Translations under genes and position numbers: made by a program
Part shown: positions 57,606 to 64,000 of the stretch, piece after piece
How the letters are laid out: every line of letters starts with the position of its first letter
How positions within the stretch are numbered: the first letter of the stretch is position 1
Notes under the pieces: model-generated
Seen by the model: only the letters and a program-made list of their open reading frames with translations
Told to the model about the DNA's origin: nothing
Database searches by the model: none
Origin: Chlorops oryzae
Taxonomy: Eukaryota; Arthropoda; Insecta; Diptera; Chloropidae
Length of the DNA stretch: 64,000 nucleotides
Direction of reading: 5' to 3'
NCBI GenBank assembly: GCA_020466095.1
Contig: CM035807.1
Location: 102,445,502-102,509,501 of the forward strand

Positions 57606-60152
57606 TCACATATTTCTCGCTTTGAGCACTTGCTTCTGGGGACTTAAAACGTTTTCCTTGCCTTGCGGAAATAGAATGGTCTTTTTGGGTGTTGTACGAG
57701 GTGTCAAATTGTGGGTCTTTGGCGTTCGCGGTGTTGTGATTCGCTGCCCTCCACCGGATGATCTTATTGGTGTTGTACAGTTTCGCGCCTTATTTCCGGC
57801 TGTATTCGGTGTTGATGGCTTCAGAATTTCGTTGATCTCGTTGGAACTTTCGTTGCAAACACTCTTTGCTGTTGCCGATGTATTTAGCAGCCATGAAGTT
57901 ATCTTATCGCATTCCGCTCGCAATTCGGAATCGATCAACAGATCCTCAATCTTCTCCAAATCGGTTATATTTTCTTTTCTTAAAACATTCGCCGTTGTAT
58001 CTTCGATTTTGGACTTCAGTGTCATATTCTCCAATTTTAGTTGCTCGCATTCTTCGCGTGCTTTCATTAGAGTTCTCTCCTTATTGTCCAATTCCAGTTG
58101 AGCGAATTGCAGTACGGTAGTGAATTCATCCAGCGCCTTCTTCATGTCCTGCATATAAATTTCTCGTGCCTCGTCCTTGCATTTGAGCTCATTGTATAAT
58201 TCAGCATAACGTGCGGCCTCCGCATCGGCACGCTCCTGGAATGAGGAAGCAATCTTATTGAATCTTTCTAACGTTTCGCTTTCGGACGTAAGAATTTCAT
58301 GATAAATTTTTTCTTTAGCTGATACCTCTTGTTGAAGCGCCTGCGATGAATTGCGTAGTGACTCCAGAGCAGCTTCAAGCTCAGCTTTCTGTGCTTTCAA
58401 TACCTCCATATCCGATTGTAATGCCAGATAGCTTTGTTCAATGGTTCCTTTTGCCAGTTCGATCGATTCAAGTTCGGACTTTAGCTGTTCAACATCTATA
58501 TCCGATTTCTTAAGACGTTCCATCAGTATATTAAGGGTCGATCGAGTGTTGGTGAGCGTTAATTGATAATTATATTTCTCCGTTATAACTTTGGCCATAT
58601 CCTGTTTGAGTGCAACGACTTGCTTCTGCAGATTATCCGTCAATTGAACATAGTAATCGACACCATTGCGTAACTGCTCCTCATACTTTTGTATTTTCTC
58701 ATCACGATCGCGAAGCATATCGTTAGTGCTCTCAAGCAAGATCATAACATCTTGCTTCTCCAATTCGACTTTTATTATATCGTTCTCAGCCATTTTTTGT
58801 CTCTTCTCCAATTCGTTACGCCAATAGGCCTTCTCACGCTCCAACGCCGTCTCCAGATCGGATTCAAGTCTCTGTATTTTCTGCGAAGCTTCTACTTCCG
58901 CGTTGCGTACCTTCTCTTCCGCTGATTCGAGCATAAGCTCTTTCTCCGTGTATTTGGCCTTTTCACGGCAAAACTGCCGGATCGTGTCGCAATGAGCATC
59001 GATTTCACAATTTTTATCGAGCAACTCTTCCTGCAAATTTCGGATCAATTCACATTTGCTGGCCAGATCGTTCTTCAGGGTATTACGTTCGTTTTTCAAG
59101 CACTCCATTTCGTTTTGACTGATCTTGGCCTCCTGAGCATAGGACAAGGCGTCCTGTTCAATTTGCCGTTTCAGCGCAGCCGCATCAGCCTTTAAAGCTT
59201 CATTCGTATTCTTGAGATTTTGAATCAATTCAAAATTATGTTGAGACTTATCGCCTTCAGCAGAGAGCTTTAGTCGGTACTCGGCGACTTCTGCTTTCAG
59301 CTCAGCCATTTGTGTTTCGCATTCTTTGCGTTTGGACATCTGCGCCTGCATATCCTGCTCTAAACGTTCGTTTAATGCCTTCAGTTCTTTGGAGGTTCCA
59401 TGGAGATTTTCAATCTCTGTTGCATGTTTTGATGTTAGTGCATTCAGCTCCTTCTCTAATCGCGTACAGTCGGCGCCTAACTTATCATTCAGCTCCTTGT
59501 GCTCCGAAACTTCGGTCTGAAGGGCATAGATCATGCTATCGGTCTTAGTTGCAACGTTGGCATAATCCTCTCGAAGTTTCGATTCGGTTTCCTTCAGTTG
59601 ATCAACATGTCGCTTGAGTACATCGATCTGACTTATATAGCTGTCGATCAGCTCATTCTTTCGACGCAATTCGAATTGAAGAGCTTCCTTGCCTTTGAGC
59701 GTCTTGCCCGCAGATTTTGGCGTTCCCTTCACGGGTGTTGTTGCCGCCGAATGAAGCGGGGTAGAGCTGGCTGTTGTCGAGCTATTATTTCCATTACCAG
59801 TAGTAGTAACATCCGAATTCTGTCGAAAACGTAAGCGGTGTGGCAACGAAGGTGTACGGAAAAGGCGCAAGCCTTTCTTTTTATCATCCTTACTGGATGT
59901 GGCGGCAACGTCTTTGGGCACTGCGAATTCCTTTGAATCCTTGCTGTGTGTTGCAAAACGAACTGCATCCTTGAAGAATTTCTCGATCTGTTCTTTTCGT
60001 TCCATTTGATTCGTGGCGCCACCGTTTGATGTTGTAGCTGCCGTTGCTGCTGAATTTGAATCGCTGATGTTAGCCTTGTGAGAAGTTGCTGGGGAGCCAC
60101 AAGCGATGTCCACGTCGTTGAAACGTTTAAGTTTCGCCTTCGAAAAAGACAT
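57606..60152 (-). CDS. HMMR/RHAMM-like mitotic coiled-coil protein
   Basis: Single-exon frame of 848 residues. The N-terminus MSFSKAKLKRFNDVDIACGS resembles the start of vertebrate HMMR/RHAMM (MSF-KA-LKRFND, then G-SP). About residues 150-740 are almost uninterrupted coiled coil. The C-terminus carries TP-type sites (TPRTPKTHNLTPRTTPKK) and a KEN box followed by SP (PQGKENVLSPQK), again like the HMMR tail. HMMR binds microtubules and centrosomes and helps spindle assembly; the hyaluronan role is vertebrate-specific. CDK phosphorylation and APC/C-Cdh1 degradation are inferred from motifs. No signal peptide or membrane helix is visible. The start at 60152 is fixed by the conserved N-terminus. 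Confidence 0.65.
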   Translation of the reverse strand: MSFSKAKLKRFNDVDIACGSPATSHKANISDSNSAATAATTSNGGATNQMERKEQIEKFFKDAVRFATHSKDSKEFAVPKDVAATSSKDDKKKGLRLFRTPSLPHRLRFRQNSDVTTTGNGNNSSTTASSTPLHSAATTPVKGTPKSAGKTLKGKEALQFELRRKNELIDSYISQIDVLKRHVDQLKETESKLREDYANVATKTDSMIYALQTEVSEHKELNDKLGADCTRLEKELNALTSKHATEIENLHGTSKELKALNERLEQDMQAQMSKRKECETQMAELKAEVAEYRLKLSAEGDKSQHNFELIQNLKNTNEALKADAAALKRQIEQDALSYAQEAKISQNEMECLKNERNTLKNDLASKCELIRNLQEELLDKNCEIDAHCDTIRQFCREKAKYTEKELMLESAEEKVRNAEVEASQKIQRLESDLETALEREKAYWRNELEKRQKMAENDIIKVELEKQDVMILLESTNDMLRDRDEKIQKYEEQLRNGVDYYVQLTDNLQKQVVALKQDMAKVITEKYNYQLTLTNTRSTLNILMERLKKSDIDVEQLKSELESIELAKGTIEQSYLALQSDMEVLKAQKAELEAALESLRNSSQALQQEVSAKEKIYHEILTSESETLERFNKIASSFQERADAEAARYAELYNELKCKDEAREIYMQDMKKALDEFTTVLQFAQLELDNKERTLMKAREECEQLKLENMTLKSKIEDTTANVLRKENITDLEKIEDLLIDSELRAECDKITSWLLNTSATAKSVCNESSNEINEILKPSTPNTAGNKARNCTTPIRSSGGGQRITTPRTPKTHNLTPRTTPKKTILFPQGKENVLSPQKQVLKARNM

Positions 60153-60446
60153 GGCTATTTATTTTTGGATTGTTTTTCACAAACTTTTCAGAGATTTTAA
60201 AGTTTCTCGATTTCAATCTTGAACCCACTGAGGATCGCCTTTTAATAGTTAACGAAAATATTTTGAAAATCAAACTTAAACAATGCGGTATAAATAATAT
60301 TGGGAAACAAAACAATTTAAACAGATAATTTTAACAGAAGAACATATGCGAATTTGCACACAATGCTCAAAAAAAAAAAAAAAAATTATATCCCGAAACG
60401 ATCCCGATCGATTAGAACTAACCCGGTGCGCTTGATTGTTGAAACC
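60153..60446. other. Upstream region of the HMMR-like gene
   Basis: Probable promoter and 5' UTR (minus strand). No motif was assigned. Confidence 0.4.
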
Positions 60447-60730
60447 TTACTGAAATGGCTCAGCTGCCTGTGGGACCTGCATTTGCTCCGCAGTTGCTTT
60501 GGTGGTTGGTGGTTGGTTTTTTTTTTTTTTTTTTAGATTTGTCGGTGGTGTCTTTCCCGTTCCTTTTTGCTTTTCTTCTGAAGCAAATTCTACAAGGAAA
60601 ATGGAATTCCTTAACGTATGCATGAGTGCTAAGTATTTATCTCGATCAACAATCAGCTTTGTGCCCTTAAACGCAATTTTGGACAAGCCATAAGCTTTGT
60701 CAAACGAATTTTTTTGAACTCTTTTAACCG
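60447..60730 (-). CDS. Possible small gene or exon, unrecognised
   Basis: A minus-strand frame with protein-like composition: FDKAYGLSKIAFKGTKLIV, DRDKYLALMHTLRNSIFLVE, a Lys-rich run, then TTKATAEQMQVPQAAEPFQ before the stop at 60447. The first part looks like a folded segment and the end like a low-complexity tail, but there is no in-frame ATG; the frame opens with non-ATG codons, so it would be a terminal exon or a retro-fragment. An alternative acceptor (TTGTAG before GAATTTGC) is possible inside. The family is not recognised. Confidence 0.25.
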
Positions 60731-62842
60731 TTACTTAAAAGTATTAAACCTTTTCCAAAGGTAAGATTTTGAGTATCGCTATACAAATTGAAAGACCTTA
60801 ATTTCTAATAAAAATAATTTAAGGAATATCCAAACAATGCCAAAATTGAGCCAGAAAAGAGAATTTTTAAATAAATATTCAATTTAATAGGGATACTCAC
60901 AAAGGCGTCGGCAAATAGGAAAGTCGGAAAATCGGAAATTTTAGTGGGACTCATGCAGCTTTGCAAATTATGGGAAATGAGAAATTTGTCACACAACTGT
61001 CAAAATTTATATGAAAATTAACGATGGGAAAAGTTGCGAAGGCATTTGCGAAGCTGCATGAGTACCACTTTTAACTGCTTAAAAAGTTGTGCAAGTACAA
61101 AAAAGTTTAAAAAAATTTTAAGAAGTCGCATTTTTCCGATTTTCCGACTTTCCAACGTTTTTAACACGCCTCTGTGAATACCCCTAATATCTTTAAAACA
61201 TCTCAAAACAACGAGTCAACGAGTTTATGCGCTTTTTACGCTCGCTTTGCGATATCTAATAGTTCAGAGCGCGTAAAATTATTTTCATACAAAATTTGTC
61301 AGTTGGTTTATGAGGGTGGAAAAATATGAGATTTGCGCTATTACATGAATACCACTAATGTTTCTTATCTAAAAGGGTATTTTTCAATTCTGCATTGATC
61401 GTGCTAAATACTAAATTTATTTGTCAGTATGAAAAGCCTATTATTAATTTTAAAATATAATGCGCCCGTTTAGACGTATGGGCAGCATCGTTCAACAAAT
61501 TATCAGAAATAGGTCCGAATATTTCGCAATACTACTTAATTCATCAACGCTGTAAAAATATACTTAAATTTGAAGTCTCGACAGAGATGCCATTTAAAAT
61601 TTTTGCTCATAATGAAATGACGTCACAAAATCTTTGTCTACGCCTAGATTGAAAACCAGTCTACATATATAATAATTAATTTGATAAAAAAAAGATATTC
61701 GGACTCCTTTTTGATGCGAAATGGACACGCAAAATCCCGTATGTGTGCTTATTCCAAAACAATTGATGTTCATGAATTTCCTCGTCTTTTCAGTTTTTCG
61801 TTCATCCGATAACAGCCCTGGCGTTGACTTTTCTTCACTGACGTTTGATGTATTTGTTTGTTATGATAAAATTATTAAGAGAATTCCGAAATATCTAACG
61901 TGGATGCTATGATCCATTGAGTGTGGGCAATTGTGAAAAGAGTGAAGCTTTTCGGTAGCTTTTTGCAGGTGCCAATTTAGCGTGCAATTCAAATGTGACA
62001 AAAATCAAAGAGCTGTTTTTGGTTCAAGAAGACGCGGGAGAGGCGACGTGTGATTAAGGTAAATATGTACATACATATATATGTGATAAGCTTTGCGAAA
62101 GAAAACAATGTTTATTCAAGATTATTATGTGCCAAAGAGTGTGAAATGTATAAGTTAGAGTGCTTTATTCCGCTCTTGAAAACAGGAAGCATGATTTCTT
62201 CTAAATTTCGTTCGCTCACTTGGATAAAGCTGGCGGTGTTGACACTTCGTTGTCTTGTCTTCGTGCAAAGAATTCATTTCACTTTTGTTCCAAGACTTGT
62301 TCTCTTCAGGGACGTCCACTTTTGGGCTTGAAACGCCCTGCACAAGAAAACAAGTAAGCCATACAGCAGCAGCACCTTCGAAATAAGACCACAAAGCCTG
62401 ATTTTCGATCAATATGCACACTATGCTTTCAGTTTCATAAATTTACAGTAACACTTCAATCGAGAAACGAAAAAAAAAAAAAAACAAGAAATAAGCTTCA
62501 ACTAGGCAAACTTGCTATTTGGCTTAACACGGCTTGGCTTGGCTTGTCTTGTCTTGTCTGCGTGAAAATACCAAAAGTCAACGTAGCCTACCAACCAACG
62601 TACCGATCTTTGATTACTGCGAAACGAATAAACAAGCTTGAAGCTTTGCAATTAATACGCTGAAAAGCAATCGGACGCTCTTAGTTATTCTTTGGTTACG
62701 TTGCAGTGCGGTTGTTCAATCACCTATCGTATATTTTTCTTATAAGTTAGTGCTTGTCGTCACATATTATTCAAATCGATTTAACCCGTTAAATTTACCG
62801 TGAAATCATATCGAGAAATCATTGCAACTTGTGTTTCTAGAT
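60731..62842. other. Intergenic region upstream of mummy
   Basis: Contains a MITE (60888-61190) and probably 5' UTR exons and introns of mmy (a possible acceptor TTTCTAG lies at 62834-62840, just before the ATG). Otherwise AT-rich without genes. Confidence 0.4.
60888..61190. mobile_element. MITE with TAGGGATACTCACAAAGGCG ends
   Basis: The left end TAGGGATACTCACAAAGGCG and inverted right end ACGCCTCTGTGAATACCCCTA match at most positions. Internally AGTCGGAAAATCGGAAA and TTTCCGATTTTCCGACTTTC also mirror each other, as do GCTGCATGAG words. It is ~300 bp and non-coding. No clear TSD. Confidence 0.6.
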
Positions 62843-63151
62843 ATGACGATCTACGCTGGAATCTACGAACGTTTGGTCAAGGTTGGCCAGGAACATTTGC
62901 TGAAATTTTGGGATGAATTGACGCTGGCTGATCAGGAGCAGTTGGTGCGCGATATTGAGGAATTGAATTTTATTGAATTGAAACAATACTTTGATCGTGC
63001 AACAACGTCACTAAACGATAATGGAATTAAATTGGATGATCGACTTCAGCCCATTCCCGAATCGAAGATTATGAGCATTTCACGTACGACAGATGAACAA
63101 TTGTCTCTTTATCGTAACGAAGGATTGCAGCAGATTAGTAATGGACGCGTT
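62843..63151 (+). CDS. mmy: UDP-N-acetylglucosamine pyrophosphorylase (mummy/UAP1), N-terminal exon, interrupted
   Basis: Encodes MTIYAGIYERLVKVGQEHLL, LADQEQLVRDIEELNFIELK and TDEQLSLYRNEGLQQISNGR-VA. This is the conserved N-terminus of UAP1 just before the sugar-nucleotide GGxGTRLG loop, which should follow immediately. Instead the sequence changes at about 63152 into LINE gag sequence and a stop arrives 14 codons later. UAP1 makes UDP-GlcNAc for chitin and glycans and is essential in flies. No GT donor sits at the break, so this is an insertion into the exon, not an intron boundary. About 103 codons are intact. Confidence 0.85.
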
Positions 63152-64000
63152 GCGGAAATAATGAAGATAGATCGACCTTGGCAGAAGAAATAAAAAATAA
63201 ACTAAGCGAAAAATATAACATAGAGATTCCCGGTTTGAAACATCCTAAGGTGCTTTTGAGTGGACTTTCAACGAACTTGGATTGCGAAAAAATAGAAGAA
63301 TCGATTAGGAAGCAAAATGATGTCGTTTTTGAGTACCTGAAATGCACAAAGGTTTATAGATCAGCCAAGAATGCAAGGATATTTAATGCATATATTGAAA
63401 TGGATGGGCGGCGTTTAAAAATGTTATGAAGGAGCAACGATTGAACGTTGAATGGGACCGGTGCATAGTCTACGAAAGCTTAGGGGTGATGAGATGCTAC
63501 AAATGCTGGGAATTTAACCACAAAGCGGAGATGTGTAAGGAGGCACATCAGATATACGCTAAATGCGGAGAAAAAAATCATAATCACAGAGACTGCCGGA
63601 ATGATTTTACAAAATGCGTAAACTCCTGTCTGACTAAGGAGAGACTTAAATTTGGGGATATTGATGTGAATCACGACTCAAGAGACAGCTGCTGCCGAGT
63701 ACTTCAGAGGAGGATTAAAATGCAAGTAGAGAGAACTATGTATTAGCAACCAAAGACAAAAATAACATGCATGTATTTGAATATTGGCAGGCTTACAACA
63801 AATTTTTCGCAACTAGAAGTAATATTAAATATTAATAAGTATGATTTTATATACTTGACTGAAACGCATGTAACTCCGGATATAGAAGATGAAGAAATTA
63901 ATTTGCCAGATTATAAGATAAGCAGATGTGACAGCAACTCAAAACATACGGGTGGAGTTATGATTCTAGTTCGAAAGAATTGGGAGGTAATAGAAATAAA
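63152..64000 (+). mobile_element. 5'-truncated non-LTR retrotransposon (LINE), continues beyond the window
   Basis: The tail of ORF1 (gag-like) starts abruptly with DRSTLAEEIKNKLSEKYNIE and later shows CYKCWEFNHKAEMC (C-x2-C-x4-H-x4-C knuckle) and a second knuckle YAKCGEKNHNHRDC whose first Cys is Tyr. The frame shifts once near 63420. ORF2 begins around 63763 with an AP-type endonuclease: YLNIGRLTTNFSQLEVIL, YDFIYLTETHVTPDI, HTGGVMILVRKNW. This is the jockey/I-superfamily layout. Reverse transcriptase would lie past base 64000. Sense orientation relative to mmy. Confidence 0.88.

Noticed and set aside
57622..58101. 159-codon plus-strand frame opposite the HMMR-like gene
   Set aside because: An antisense shadow of a real coding region.

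Overview
The window is a nuclear segment of a higher fly (Diptera, Brachycera). The genes have short introns, arthropod core-promoter motifs and near-fly protein sequences (Daughterless, Tim23, GPA2, GPB5, Mummy). The DNA between and inside them is AT-rich and full of small DNA transposons, mariners, foldback elements, satellites and one LINE. A tephritid-like genome would fit, but the species cannot be fixed from the sequence alone.

Layout: (1) 2298-3562 (+) a mitochondrial solute carrier with a GC-AG intron. (2) 5085-11605, a repeat block: a dispersed composite repeat, a P-element-like transposase remnant, and a roughly 3.9 kb minisatellite built on ACGAAGGC. (3) 11830-17006 (+) a six-exon CCDC40-like axonemal coiled-coil gene. 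(4) 17300-18651, another composite repeat with an ATC/ACC array and an AAGAG satellite. (5) 25432-22995 (-) daughterless, with one apparent single-base frameshift and a leaky-context TAG followed by 79 in-frame codons. (6) 27808-27384 (-) Gpa2. (7) 33868-28539 (-) klhl10, with one single-base frameshift. (8) 36017-36656 (+) Gpb5. (9) 37190-38280, a fourth composite repeat. (10) 39779-38960 (-) Tim23, divergent from (11) 40251-51106 (+) a DUF4743/Nudix gene whose long introns hold hAT-type elements and a mariner. (12) 53736-55162, a dead mariner carrying a perfect hAT-type MITE. (13) 60152-57606 (-) an HMMR/RHAMM-like coiled-coil protein. (14) 62843 onward (+), the first coding exon of mummy (UAP1), interrupted by a LINE that runs off the window.

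Functionally, GPA2 and GPB5 are the two subunits of the thyrostimulin-type heterodimeric hormone, and here they lie about 8 kb apart on either side of klhl10. Klhl10 (spermatid Cul3 ligase) and CCDC40 (ciliary and flagellar axoneme assembly) are both linked to sperm or cilia. The rest are housekeeping or developmental genes.

The two most notable signals are the candidate stop-codon readthrough of daughterless and the four-copy composite repeat that pairs CGATA-rich DNA with expanding ATC/ACC arrays. Several conserved genes carry isolated one-base deletions, which suggests residual assembly errors.
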